This document shows positions 31,411 to 42,964 of a stretch of DNA of 64,000 nt, piece by piece. Position 1 is the stretch's first letter. The number at the start of each line of letters is the position of its first letter. The stretch covers positions 21,902,414-21,966,413 of the forward strand of contig OX438749.1 in assembly GCA_949316235.1 (NCBI GenBank). The letters run 5' to 3'. This DNA comes from Oegoconia quadripuncta (Eukaryota; Arthropoda; Insecta; Lepidoptera; Autostichidae). The notes beneath the pieces were generated by a model. It did not search any database. It was given only the letters and a program-made list of their open reading frames with translations, and was not told the DNA's origin. A program made the translations under genes and the position numbers.

Positions 31411-32054
31411 TAGACTTTAATTATGTTAAAAGGTAATAATGTAAAAACCAGTCCCGGCAGATTTAGCTTCCTTTCGTCGACCGTAATTTATTAGTTAATC
31501 ATTCATTATTAACTAATTTAGAATCTAATTTTCATAAAGTGACATTGGTAAACAAAATACACTATTAAAGTGTTCATAATTTATGTTATAACTTTGAAAA
31601 CTTTATGATTTGTGCTAAATGGTGAAAGAAAACATTACAAAAATGCATTAACATTTTTGTAAAGTTTGCCCTTTTGGAGAGGCAAAGGGTACAGAGCTGC
31701 ATTGCTTAAGAAATTAAAATGAGAACTAATATTTTGTAACGATTTCCCTAAATGTTTTGATTTAAAAGAAATACTAATAAAGAGCATTTTTTTTTAAGAA
31801 AAACATTTTTCAACTGTAACTTATTTGAAAAAATATATGAGTACTTGCGTTTTCTTACAAATGCTTAATTTTTAGCAATTGTTACTACATTTACAACATT
31901 TTATTTAATGTTTCAGGAAAATCGCGGTTACGCGTTTTTCCGAGATCTGAACGTAATTCCCTGGGCTAACAATTTTGAATAAACAATTTTGAATTTTGTG
32001 TTCTCTGTCTTCTACTAACATTAGGGGTAAGCAAATTTTATTTGTTTTGTTTTG
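31411..32054. other. Intergenic, no supported gene
   Basis: Includes a small TTAGTTAAT / ATTAACTAA hairpin (31491-31516) and a (GTTTT)n run at 32042-32061 just ahead of the LINE-2 fragment. Confidence 0.5.
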
Positions 32055-32685
32055 TTTTGTTCTGCAGAAACGAGCGGTTCGCGCGATTTACAAACTGGGC
32101 CCCAGAGTGTCTCTTAGGAATAAATTTAAAGAAATTAATATATTAACATTAGCATCGCAATATATTTACGAAAAGTTAATGTATGTAAGAAAAAATATAG
32201 AATCGTTTAAGAAAAATAGTGATATACATAATGTTAATACCAGATATAAAAATAAACTTGCTGTTCATGCCAGCCGTTTACACAAAGTCACTAAGTCATT
32301 TAAGGGGCAATGTATACGCTTTTATAACAAGGTTCCAGTGGACATTCAAAATTTACCTTTAAATAAATTAAAAACCATCATAAAACAGACATTATTTACC
32401 AAAGGCTATTATAAAATTCTGACTATCTGGATGATAAGCAAGCATGGACATAGACCGCTCGGAGATATTCAGCCTAATTATACAATATAATATAATTGTA
32501 ACCCAAACTTATTTAAAAGAGCAACCCTTGAGTTTCTTACTCGTTCTTCTCTGGGGAGTCTGCTTTGCGAATGAGCAATAATGTCAATAATTTTAATATT
32601 AAGATAAAAAATGTGACGTTTTCAAGTGATAATCTTTATCCTACGAAATAAATATTTTTTGACTTTGACTTTGACTATACAAACA
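32055..32685 (+). pseudogene. LINE-2 reverse-transcriptase C-terminus and 3' UTR
   Basis: Coding part 32065-32490: QKRAVRAIYKLGPRVSLRNK, then FKEINILTLASQYIYEKLMY, VRKNIESF, SFKGQCIRFYNKVPVDIQ and LPLNKLKT, the standard Jockey C-terminus after the polymerase core. The UTR has GAGTTTCTTACTCGTTCTTC and ends AAATAAATATTTTTTGACTT plus (TGACTT)n. It is the best LINE-2 copy in the window yet 5'-truncated. Confidence 0.8.
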
Positions 32686-33197
32686 AAAATGGATTTGGAA
32701 TCTGAAATTGAAATGATTTATTATTATTATTAATAGAGAGTTTATGGTGCACAGTGCCGTGCCCTCCAAACAGGCAGAAAGGCATTGCCTACGCTAGAAA
32801 AGCTATAAGCTCGCAGTTGATGTGGTGAATTGACTCTCAAGGTTATTTAATCTTCTCTTCCATCATCAGATTGTTGAACACGGCCATTTAAAGCCATAAT
32901 TTCCTGTTTAACTTTAAAGTTACCGCTTCTGGGCCATTTTCAATTCATCTCGGCCATTAAGTTTGGGAGTTCGGCAACCTCATTGCGAGATAACAAGTAA
33001 CTTCTTAATGGAAAGTGTTCTATTAAGTTGGGACCCTCTTTTGGAGACTTCGTAATATGGACCTCAAGTTACTTCGCAACACGTCGTCGTGTATTTAGAG
33101 CATCGGCCACCCACTCCCGAGAACTGAAATACGCAGACTATTCGCGCGAAACTTTCGAGAAATTGCTCACTTTAACTTAATAAATATCCTTGAATAT

Positions 33198-33480
33198 ATG
33201 CCATCTAGTTCCAAAGTAAGCAACTAGATAGTCGATAAACTAAATATTTCTTTTTTGTAGATAGTTATATATAAAAAAAAAACACCCATAATTCGGGCAC
33301 AGGTGCCCATATTCATGCATCAACCTTATAGTTGCGTGGTGACATTATTAAACACCTACATTTATAATCATCATTTCACATGTCTTTGATTTTTTATTTC
33401 TTAGGCATGCAGGTTTCCTCACGATGTTTTCCTTCACCGTTCAAGATCAGGCGGATATATGCACATAAGTAAAAAAAAAA
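33198..33480 (-). repeat. Degenerate SINE-B body and CATGCAGGTTTCCTCACGAT repeat
   Basis: 33198-33330 is a worn minus SINE-B 3' part (CCATCTAGTTCC, AAGTAAGCAACTAGA, ACTCGGGCACA-like). 33405-33480 contains CATGCAGGTTTCCTCACGAT and GTTTTCCTTCACCGTTCAAG, a motif widespread in lepidopteran repeats. Confidence 0.5.
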
Positions 33481-33801
33481 CGCCTGATCCACCGACGCTC
33501 CGTTTTCTTTTACAATGATTGTTTAACTAATTGTTTGTGATGTAGTCTTTTTATTCGCCTTGCAACATTTGATTTCTTAAATTATTATTCGCGAATACTT
33601 ATTAGTCATCTTAATTACAGTTACGTTCAAAAAAATATACATAAAAAAAAATATATTTTAAATAAAGCACTGCGCTTCTAACGTGTACTGTACGTCAAAT
33701 AATTTTCAATCCACTAAAGTATTTCAATATGCCAGTAAATATATCAGAAATATCATTGTACCTAATTATTTTTGATGTGTAATATTTTATTTGTATATCA
33801 G

Positions 33802-33921
33802 TTGGGAACTCCATTCTCGAAGTTGTACATGAACACGTCTGTCGCGCTACAAGCCTTCCTCACTGCAGCAGCACCGTCACGCACAATGATCATCTTAAAT
33901 AAGTACGCCGAAATCATTTAA
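33802..33921 (+). CDS. Candidate 3'-terminal exon, unidentified gene
   Basis: A T-rich acceptor-like TTTTATTTGTATATCAG ends at 33801. The frame that follows encodes LGTPFSKLYMNTSVALQAF and a further 20 residues to a stop at 33919-33921, with GC content above the surroundings. No homologous domain is recognised and no partner exon was found, so it may equally be part of a repeat. Reported as a weak candidate only. Confidence 0.15.
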   Translation: MGTPFSKLYMNTSVALQAFLTAAAPSRTMIILNKYAEII

Positions 33922-34399
33922 CATTTTTTTGACCGATATGATTCACAAATTTAAAATCGAATTTAAAAAACCTAAAACAAAGAAAACACACTTTTTACAA
34001 AATATTCGCCGTTGTAAAGATATTAAAGTTGAAGATCGTGGTGTTAGGTAGATGAGGGGTGGAGTGGATCATTGTGTTAGAAAAGTTCATACCAATAAAG
34101 GTTTAGTAGTAATCCATTAAAGGAACTTGGGAAAATAATAAAACACTGCACTAACTGTAAACTGAACAATATAATATGTGTCAGAACTGAGAAAAGAATA
34201 GCATGAATTTGAATCAAAATCCATTTGAAATAATGATAAAATAAAGGAATTGAACGGAGCTGAGCGAAGAAAAAAGGCAGCATGACATCAACGCAGGTGG
34301 TACCGTTACACGTCTACCTATGATAAGAGATCTGAATGATCTTCCAAAGCCAGGACTTATCAAAACTGCCTTCGACAAAGAGGCCAATCATCTAACGTG

Positions 34400-34830
34400 C
34401 AACGTCTTCTTGAATACCTCAGTGCTTAAAGACGAAAGTCAGTATGTGTGCTACCAGTGATGACTTGTGACACTAAAATGTGGTCTCTCACTATGGTCCT
34501 CATAAGACAGAGAAGGCGATGGTCCATGTATCATTACAAGATCGAATCAGGAATGAAGAAATCCTGAGAAGAACGCAAGTCATCGACGTAGCCCAGCGGA
34601 TAAGTTGATGTTGAGCAGGGCACAAGGCTCGAAGAATTAATAGCCGTTGGAACATTAACGTTCTGGACTAGAGTCCATACGCCAAGTGCAGTGTGGGACT
34701 TCCACCCACAAGGTAGACTGAGGATCTGATGAAGGTCGCTGAAAGTCTCTGAATGCAGGCCGCTTACAATCGGTTGCTCGGTCGGGGGTAACCCTACGTT
34801 CAGCAGCCTCACTAGATGATGCCGCTAAAT
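34400..34830 (+). pseudogene. LINE ORF2 C-terminal remnant (endonuclease/RT family)
   Basis: Reading across frameshifts, the plus strand gives SLQDRIRNEEILRRTQVIDV AQRIS-like sequence, then AGH, and later SVGLPPTR.TEDL.KVA. These match the order DRIRNE..RRT.V.D.A.RI..AGH..R..GRPP.RW.DDL of the C-terminal region in insect CR1/RTE-type ORF2 proteins. It has multiple stops and is certainly dead. Confidence 0.6.
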
Positions 34831-35504
34831 CTTGCGTCCAATTGCGGTAAGAGTCTTACTACCGACCTTTAATACCTTCAGAGAAGTTTCCATTGGGGCT
34901 ACACGGACGATAACCGGTGCTTGTGCGGTGATACACCGCAAACTTCGGGGCATCTTTTATGCCGCCATGCGTATCCCGACACTTGAACGCTACAAGACCT
35001 CTACGATGGCACAGACAATGCTGTGCGCGGTCACATTCCAGACCTCAAGAATTTGATGTTTTTGCTGTAGAAGACAGCTAAGAAGAAGATTGAAAGCTAT
35101 CCAGGTGCCTGTAACTTTGCAATAACACACTAAACTTGAAATTCGAAATAAATTTTTAAAATTGCTATTTACCAGACTAAGCAGCCACGATATATAAATA
35201 AACGTCTCAGATCGTTGATGCAGTGGTTTAAGTGAATAATGAAGTTAGTCATCGGTAGTTTTAGAAGCTACATTTATCCTTGATAATGGCAATTGAAGAA
35301 GTGAAGAAAATCGCTAATTTCATTTTGATGAAAGTCAATTTCAGTTTGCCACAGTGAGTCAGAGCTAAATTTTGAAGTGTAGTGATTCTTAGAATGAAAA
35401 GGTTTTTGTAAACAGAAAATATTGTGTGAAAAACTTATACGTAAGATTTGTGATTCCACTTTTATCTCAATCTTACCACTATATACGTTGCTGCATTAGC
35501 AATC
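34831..35504. other. Unassigned, relatively GC-rich then AT-rich
   Basis: 34832-35056 is an open 74-codon plus frame without a recognisable domain. 35045-35095 (CCTCAAGAATTTGATGTTTT..GCTAAGAAGAAGA) recurs at 35790-35842 and marks a dispersed repeat end. Confidence 0.4.
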
Positions 35505-35785
35505 ATAAAACAGAAATTATTAACAAAAGGCTATTATAAAATCACTGACTATTTGAATGATAAGCAAGCATGGACGTAGCTGTCTTATTATTCATATAAT
35601 TATGAAATCGCAACCTATAATCTGTTTTGTTCTGTAATTTCTTGCCCGTTCTTCTCTGGGGAGTCAGCTTTGTGAATGAGCAGTAAATTTAAACTATAAT
35701 GTAATATTAATATTAATAGCAACGTTTTCAAGTGATAATTTTATCCTATGGTATAAAATATTTTGATTGATTGATTGATTGATTA
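35505..35785 (+). pseudogene. LINE-2 C-terminus and 3' UTR
   Basis: ACAAAAGGCTATTATAAAAT encodes the KGYYKI block, then ATTTGAATGATAAGCAAGCA, the CGTTCTTCTCTGGGGAGTCA UTR block and a (GATT)n tail at 35763-35783. Confidence 0.7.
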
Positions 35786-36099
35786 TGGTCCTCAAGAATT
35801 TGATGTTTTCGCCATCGACTCGCTAAGAAGAAGAAGCGGCGGACGTCCTGTAGCTGATATGATGAAAGTTTTACTCAGTATATTCCTTTTTAAATTTATC
35901 TAACCAAATATGCGAGAGACAAATTGATCTCGATTCTTGATACGTCGTCGCATCCGAGAAAATTAAGGATTTGTCGGAGTGAAATTTTATTCGAGGGATG
36001 GCTGCCAATTGGCTTCGTTAGCCGACTTAGTTTCTGATTGCAATAAGGAAATTAGTGTCGCTCTGTGAAGAGGTTTGTTAGGGAATCTGAAAATACTGA

Positions 36100-36665
36100 A
36101 AAGTTTGTAGTCCTTTTAGGGTCCCGTAACCGAATGGCAACCCTTATAATTTCGTCATGTCAGTTTGTTCTTATCACGGAATCGTTGCAGTGCGGAGTCT
36201 CCTTACAGACAGCGGATCACCTAACTTGCATCGCGTGTCCTGATAGCTGCACGTTTGACGACCTCGTTAACGCTACAGAGTGCTGTTAGAGTGACTAGCT
36301 TTTGGTGCAATAAAATTTTAAACCTGCCTTGATTCGAAAAGAAGAAAATTTTTAATTTTTAAGTTTTACAAATAGTGCTGTGTGGTTCTGGCACGTTAAA
36401 AGAATTGAACTAATCCATCATTTCCAGTGGGTATCGTAAAAGGAGATTCCCTTTAAATCTCCTAAAAAAATCCTAAAAACCTTTTTGTAATATAAAAACC
36501 TTCAAAGCCTGATTGTAAAAAGGGTTGCCCTTCGAGTTTTTTGCTTGTTCTTCTCAGGGGAAAATTTCATTTTGACAAGCAGTAGCTTAAAACATGTAAA
36601 ATTGACTATTTTAAGTGTACTCTGTATACCTACAAAATAAAACAATTTTGACTTTGACTTTGACT
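36100..36665 (+). repeat. GGGTCCCGTAACC repeat and LINE-2 tail
   Basis: 36117-36200 resembles the AGGGTTCCGTACC..AAGGG lepidopteran repeat. 36475-36665 is a LINE-2 3' UTR (AGGGTTGCCCTTCGAG, CTTGTTCTTCTCAGGGGAAA, ACTTTGACTTTGACT end). Confidence 0.55.
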
Positions 36666-37145
36666 ATGTTTTAAATATAATAAATTTAATACACAGGCAA
36701 GATCAAAGTCAAAGATCTTTAATATAAAAAATAGTTAAATGGACGACATATTAAATTAAATTATTTAGCAACTATAGAATGGACTCTATTCAAAAGCGAA
36801 TTAAGCATTTGTATTCATAAGTGTCATTATATACAGAAGGTTATAAAAATGCAAATTGTCATTTCCATGCAATTCATCCAACACAGCTGTTGCGATGATT
36901 TATTATCAACGCTAAATATATTAAAAACTGTCCCGGTCTCAGCTGGCTTGTCATTCTGACACACTCACTCTATAGATATTTTAGCTACGTGCGTGATGAT
37001 AGAATACCTTTTTTTTTGTCGAGGGGAAACGCATTACGCAGTGGAATTCAGTTACTTTGACAATGCCATAAAACGTGTAATCGTGCCCTGTGTATCTACA
37101 TACAAAATAAAGCATTTTTTGAATTGAATTTGAGCTGAAATTATT

Positions 37146-37456
37146 TTTTTTTTATGCACGATTTTTCGTACTTGACCTCAATCACACCTGATGTTAAGTG
37201 AAGATGAGGTCGAAGGTGGAAGCTTACTGACCCGAAAACCCCAACACATTTGGGAACTGGCTATCTCATCTTTGACAACCGGAACATAACAATGCTATTA
37301 CCATTGCTCCTTGGCGGCAGATTTAGATAAGATGGTGGTAGATAGCCAGGCGGACATTTTATATGCTCTACCACCGACCAAACTGATTACTTAAACATCG
37401 ACCTCCGAATCGTAATCTAAATGTTGTTTACATTAAGCCACGGAGGCGGTTAAAAA
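37146..37456 (-). mobile_element. SINE-A, near full length
   Basis: T-run, TTGACCTCAATCACACCTGATG tail region, TTTGGGAACTGGCTATC body, head ending GCCACGGAGGCGGTTAAAA. About 30 bp around the B box (37396-37405) is deleted. Confidence 0.8.
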
Positions 37457-37489
37457 GTTAGTTAAAGTTAGAGGAGGTTAGATTTAATA

Positions 37490-37740
37490 TTTAGCCAATT
37501 GCTGGGGGCAATGTTGTTTGTATATGTGTATATGTACTGTGCGGTGTTGTACTCTCCAAGTGCAGTCCTGCAGTCTCCTTCCTCCGGTGTCCGCAGAATA
37601 CCAGCGTCGCGTCACTGGACTCTAGGGAGACCAATGACACGACATTACGCTGAGTGGATGCCTTTTTGGGGCCACCACTTCTTATTGTTCTAATTTAACT
37701 AAGCAATAATGGTATCAAATAAAAAACTTTTTCTTCCTTT
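37490..37740 (+). repeat. Unclassified segment with polyadenylation signal
   Basis: GC-richer than its flanks (CTCCTTCCTCCGGTGTCCGC) and ends GGTATCAAATAAAAAACTTT with an AATAAA, like an LTR or retroposon 3' end. No second copy was found in the window. Confidence 0.3.
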
Positions 37741-37779
37741 CTAATAACTTATTTTTTATATATTTATTCACATGAAATC

Positions 37780-38440
37780 TTAACAGCATTTAAATGGGTG
37801 TCCTTTAATTGGCATAATCTAATTGTCCTAATATAAATCCGCATAACAGACTTGGCATAACGCAAATGTACATAATATTAAATCCGCCTAATAATAAAAT
37901 CACATAATACAAAAACTGCATAATAAAACTGCATAATATAAATGTGCATATCATTATCTAGTATAACTTTAATATTTATAAAATCAATTTAAGTACATAA
38001 CATATTAAAGAGTACCCATACATAGTTATTTAAGGCTGTATAAAACTTGCTCATCATAATGTGGCGAGCGAGCGAAGCGAGCGAGTAAGATGGGCCGGAG
38101 CACCCCGACACTGTTGGTTAGGTTCAGAAGGTTAAGGCGGGAGCGAAGCGAAGCTTCGACTCCCGCCTTAGCGTTCGATGTTAGGTTGAACGTACCATAT
38201 AAAAATAGAAGCTTTATTTTAAAACAATTTCGAATTTTTCATGAGTATGAAAACTAACATTATACTTATTAAATTTATGCTTTGTTATTGTTACGAATAA
38301 TAATATTATGCACATTAAGATTATGCGTTCGCATTTTATAGAAATTAAGATTATGCGGTTTTAAAATTATGCGGATTATGTTATGCGAGTTAAAAATAGG
38401 AGTATTTAATGTATGCGTTTTAATATAGACCCGAGATCCG
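37780..38440. mobile_element. Inverted-repeat element rich in GCATAA/TTATGC, with a GC-rich hairpin core
   Basis: The left half (37800-37955) holds many GCATAAyA / CATAATA direct repeats; the right half (38290-38430) holds the complement (ATTATGCGG, TTATGCG). Between them lie GCGAGCGAGCGAAGCGAGCG (38063-38085) and a perfect 11-bp-arm hairpin TAAGGCGGGAG / CTCCCGCCTTA (38133-38170). The GC core (GCACCCCGACA, GGTTAGGTT) is shared with 50640-50765. No protein is encoded. It looks like a foldback or other non-autonomous DNA element. Confidence 0.5.
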
Positions 38441-38621
38441 GTAGCAAACTGATTCCAATACACTATTACTGAAACAAAATGAGGATAAAACCCGACAACT
38501 ATACAGTGATTAATGAAAATTAGGATCACAAGTCCTAACGAGTTTCATAATATGATGTTTATACAAGGGTAGGGATAGGAACCTGAGGGGAGGGGGAGTA
38601 TACAAGAAGTTTTAATTATTA

Positions 38622-38622
38622 G

Positions 38623-38695
<73 letters not shown>

Positions 38696-38735
38696 GTGTG
38701 GGTGTGCATGTGTGTATGTTTGTGTGTATGTGTTT
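38622..38735. repeat. (TG)n microsatellite, interrupted
   Basis: About 35 uninterrupted TG units followed by TG runs broken by TATG and GGTG. The 64-codon His/Thr frame on the other strand is an artefact of this. Confidence 0.95.
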
Positions 38736-38739
38736 TCAT

Positions 38740-40334
38740 GTTGCTGTACTATTATAACTATAATTTACTATTGACTTCCCTTTTAAAGGTATAATATAAT
38801 ATCTAATACAACTCTTTTGTAGGTCTAAATGACAACTGAATAGTTGTCCTCTTTTTTAACAGTAATATTTTTGGTAGGATTTTACGTATTACGACTGTGG
38901 AAAGCCGCCTTCCATGAATAATTACGACGCGAACTGTATACTTAATATCCATTCTTTCTTATTGCGGGTAATTTACTCTGAAATTGATTTCCCCAATGTG
39001 ACGTTACGGCTGAACTGCGGCGATGAAGACAGTGTCATTAATTATTTAAGTAGGACTTTGGTCCAAATTGATTTAAACCTGATATAACGGCGACCGTAAA
39101 CCAACTTTGCAAATAATAGGGGGCAGTGTGACGTGACCATTTTCAAATTACCAAACTTGCCACTGAGAAACTGGTGGGATGCCCTTTAATTTACCCTGTA
39201 ATTTCTGTACAGGATGTCTCATAGCTATGTGACATGATAGGAAAGTGCCTTAAATATTGTTGCCATAGGATATTTTGATTTTTAAAAGTTTTTTTAAAAG
39301 TATTTTTAAAAGTATGTATTAATGCATTTTGTTTTAAAACAATTTTTATTATGCCAATCGAAACAGTCTATTATATTATTATATGAATTAATTCCTTCTT
39401 AGTAATATAGTATCTTAAATTAAAGGAACACTGTGGCATTAAATAATGAAATCAACAGAAAAGACAAAGAGCCGCGGTCGGGGAAGCTAGTTATGTATAA
39501 GATGAGATTGTGATCAAACTCATATTCATTTCAACGTAAAAAAAAAACGAAACGAATGAGGAACCGGTATGGAACGCTAAGTATTTTTTCAAAAATGCGA
39601 ACGCTTTGAAAATCGATGACGATTCCATCCGACAAAATCGGCCCTCTAATCAGCGCGGAGCAGGACCAAACTCGTAACCGCATTAATGAATGAATGGCTG
39701 TCAATCCGCAGCCAGCGGCTAGTACATTAACATGTTGCTACTGACAGTGATGTATATTGTCTCTGCCATCGAATAGTCTAAGAGCTAGAGAGATCTTTGA
39801 TTACGTTATAAAGAAAAGAGACTTTCGAGTTATTTATTTTGAAATTACTTAAGGATAATGTGACTACTCGTATATCTCTAATATATAAATAGGTCTTTTT
39901 GTATCGTTTTAGTGATTTAGTTAATAGCCTATTTTACTCTTAAGTATTGAGACTGTTTACCTGTGTAATTGCTGTGTTCACATCAAGTAGGATACATTCA
40001 ATTAATTATGTCGTAATGGGTAAGACTAAAAATATTTTGAATTGTGTAAAGTTTTGTGAACCGTTTAAAAAAAAAAAACAAACAAACAAAAAAAAATCTC
40101 ATAACGAAAATCATGCGTTTGAAAATTATATAGACATAGTTAGAGAGAGGAAACGGCAAAGAAAATCTGTAGCAACGTGTGGAAAATAAAGAAAAAAAAT
40201 ACTGGACATTAAAATACCCAAACAACAAAACGTAATTTTAAAGACATACAGACATTGTGGTAATAGCAAAAAGGAGTGGGATAAAAATAACCACTAACAG
40301 CATATACATAATATAAATCTACATTTTCACGTAC
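38740..40334. other. Intergenic, no supported gene
   Basis: 39497-39548 has a worn LINE-1-type tail (GATGAGATTGTGATCAAACT then A9). An 80-codon plus frame at 39947-40189 owes its basic stretch to an A-rich run (40068-40097) and is not convincing. Confidence 0.5.
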
Positions 40335-40546
40335 AATACAATACAATACAATACAATTATATATAACTAAACCTATTAATACCTTCTAACAACCTGCCCT
40401 TAGATTACGTAACTTCATCGGTATCGTTATCGATTACGTTGACCAATGAGAAGCCGTCAAATTGCCGAGCGAGCGATGAATCAACCAACCACATGTCAGT
40501 ACGTAACCGATGACGAGAACGATGAAATTATGTAATAGAGCCCCTG
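40335..40546. mobile_element. (ACAAT)n run and a ~150-bp MITE
   Basis: 40336-40358 is an ACAAT array. 40403-40440 (ATTACGTAACTTCATCGGTA..) and the complement of 40505-40540 (ATTACATAATTTCATCGTTC..) are imperfect terminal inverted repeats, about 75-80% matched over 36 bp. The interior is GC-neutral and non-coding. The TSD is not resolved. Confidence 0.45.
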
Positions 40547-40977
40547 ATTTTTATTTCAATACAAGTAATAACCTCTCTATATCTTTGTAGGATATCATTT
40601 ATAGGGCTTCTTGGAGAATTTTCTTACATTTATAATAACTGAGGGAGAACATGTTTAATTTTGCATTTAATCTATTATAAAGAACCATTTAAACTATTTA
40701 TTTTCACAAACCGAAAAAAAAACAAGAACCACAACAACATACAAGAAATCAAAACAGAGGTGACTAAAACCCGTACCCCAAAAACCGCTCTCGAGACTGA
40801 GATGGCCACAAGCTGACGCTTGAGAATCTGTTGCATATTAAAACACTATCAAAAAAAAGACAAAAAAGAAAACTATAATATCGAGACCGAGACGCGATCC
40901 CAATCTCAAGATCGATCCATCAACATGGCTCCATGACTAACTAGGTACTACAATGAGTGCGTGTGTGGGGGACAGTG

Positions 40978-41232
40978 TCAGTAAACACTGAGTAACATAA
41001 CTCGCTCAGCACTGGTGTTCAGCCTGCCCTCAACATATGTTACAATTATATCTTTGTATTGCGGGCTTAGAAAAGGACCTAGGAACATATAAAATCTGAA
41101 CAATAAAGCATATGTTGTTCCTGTGATCCATGGGCAAACTAAATATGACACCGGCTCAGATACTATACTCGCTAGTGAAGTGATAGCAGTGCTTACAAAA
41201 GCAATCCCTTTGTATAGACCTTTTGTCGTCAT
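40978..41232 (-). CDS. Candidate small membrane protein, 84 aa
   Basis: Single frame from ATG (context CAAATGA) to TGA. It has a hydrophobic stretch at residues 9-30 (AFVSTAITSLASIV..) and another around 33-55 (CPWITGTTYALLFRFYMFLG), then a polar tail (QYKDIIVTYVEGRLN). Base composition is nearer coding than the AT-rich flanks. No family is recognised, no intron signals or promoter were found, and it sits among repeats, so it could be a chance frame. Confidence 0.25.
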   Translation of the reverse strand: MTTKGLYKGIAFVSTAITSLASIVSEPVSYLVCPWITGTTYALLFRFYMFLGPFLSPQYKDIIVTYVEGRLNTSAERVMLLSVY

Positions 41233-41529
41233 TTGAATAAATCAAAATGGAATTTGCACAAAATGTAACAACCCCGTTACAATACATTTTATGTTTAGAT
41301 ATAATTTCGTATTGTTAGAATTCATATTGTTGATAATCCATTTCATTTACCACCACAGTGATAGCACATTCGTGATCACTCGAGTGAAAACATTATTTTA
41401 CTTGTTTATTTAAATGGCAACATAATTAAAATGGATCATGACTCTTTGTCTAATATTTGCTTGGAAATAAATTATTTTATTAACCCCCGAGGAAAAACGA
41501 TGAGTGTTATGTATGTGTGTGTGTCCGAA

Positions 41530-41820
41530 CATTTTTTTTAATGCACAACTGGTTAGCACTTGACCTCAATCACACCTGATGTTAAGTGAAGATGAGACCG
41601 ATACTGACCCGGAAACCCAAATATTTGGGGAACTGGTTATCTTATCTAACAACCGGAACACAACAATGCTATTAACATTGCTGTTTGGCGGCAGATTTAG
41701 ATAAGTTGGTGGTAGCTAGCCAGGCGGACATTTAAAATGCCCTATCACCAATCAAACCGAGTACTAAACATGTACCCCGCTGGGGATCGAACCCGCGACC
41801 TCCGATTCGTAAGCGGTTAT
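41530..41820 (-). mobile_element. SINE-A, near full length
   Basis: T-run, TTGACCTCAATCACACCTGATG region, CATTGCTGTTTGGCGGCAG body, B box GGTTCGATCCCC around 41790-41801; head cut short after CCTCCGATTCGTAAGCGGTT. Confidence 0.8.
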
Positions 41821-42014
41821 TCTCTCTAGAGAACATATCTCAGTAATGCGTAGTTCGATTTGTATGCCGATTATGGCGTGTTCTTAACCATGTTGAATGA
41901 AAATGGTTATGCCGTTTTGGAGTTATTTAGCTTTTATCATCGGTTTTTTGGTATATTCCGATGATATCATATATAGTCTTTCGACGGGTTCTCCATATTT
42001 TCTTTTTTATATAA

Positions 42015-42230
42015 TATATAATAATAGTTATAAATATTTCGGACACTTACACCAATCATCTAGCTTCAAACTAAGCAAAGTTTGTGCTATGGACTCTGGA
42101 TAACGGACATAAATTATATTTATATAAACAACAACAATTGACATTCAACAAATAACATCATGTATCTTACGTTGAAATAAATGCTCGAAGTTTGATATAA
42201 TATAATACAATACAATACAATACAATAAAA
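42015..42230 (-). mobile_element. SINE-C 3' part and (ACAAT)n
   Basis: 42015-42115: ATATTTCGGACACTTACACC, CAATCATCTAG, CTAAGCAAAGTTTGTGCTAT and GGATAACGGACATAAAT. The head is missing. 42200-42225 is an ATACA array. Confidence 0.6.
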
Positions 42231-42299
42231 ATAAATAAAATTCTTAATGTTTAATTATAATGTAATGTATCTATTTTTAAATATCATTTTATGGTAACA

Positions 42300-42660
42300 A
42301 TAATCAAAAAAAAAAATCAAAAATGTTTTATTTCCTAAGTTATAAGAATAACATTTGAAATCGTCATGACATACAGTTATCGCTCATTCACTAGGTAGTC
42401 TCCCCAGAGAAGAACGAGCAAGAAACTCCAGGGTTGCTCTTTTTAAATAAGTCAATACAAATACAATTGTAAAATTTATGATTTGACAAAGAAAAATAAG
42501 AATAAAATATACTGGATATTGCCGAACGGTTCATGTCCACGCATTCTTATCATCCAGATAGTCAGAAATTTTATAATAGCCTTTGGCACATAGTTTCCGT
42601 TTAATGGTTGTTTTAAATTTATTTAAAGGCAAATTTAATTGAAATGGATCATGGCTCTTT
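42300..42660 (-). pseudogene. LINE-2 C-terminus and 3' UTR
   Basis: AAAATGTTTTATTTCCTAAG, TCCCCAGAGAAGAACGAGCA, AGAAACTCCAGGGTTGCTCT, TTGCCGAACGGTTCATGTCC, CATTCTTATCATCCAGATAG, CCTTTGGCACATAGTTTCCG, the exact reverse of the 44125-44675 3' end. It serves as the uninterrupted reference for 52735-53660. Confidence 0.8.
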
Positions 42661-42964
42661 GTCTAATATTTGCTGGGAAATAAGTAAGTTTATCGGCTGT
42701 GGTTTGAGCAGCGTGCCAGTCCATAAAATATAAACATCATTAGGACAAAGGCATCTCGAGCCTCTTTGAACCCATCGACGCAAAAGGAGATGTAAAGAGA
42801 TAGATACTCCTTTGTTTATTATGTACGTTCTGCAGCTTTACGAAGTACGATTTGTACGATTCTGCGATTCCTGCGGTTTCAATATTTACTTTAATTCTAA
42901 TTGTCTATAAAAATAACACATCGTGTTTTAATTTTATTGTAAGAATGTGCAGATCTTATAATGA
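42661..42964. other. Intergenic, no feature seen
   Basis: A repeat of ATGGATCATG(A/G)CTCTTTGTCT links 41431-41465 and 42645-42690. Otherwise unremarkable. Confidence 0.4.

Noticed and set aside
38545..38739. 64-codon minus-strand frame rich in His and Thr
   Set aside because: It is a translation of the (TG)n microsatellite and has no independent coding evidence.
39947..40189. 80-codon frame with a lysine-rich stretch
   Set aside because: The basic stretch comes from an A-rich run; no domain, signal or conservation supports it.
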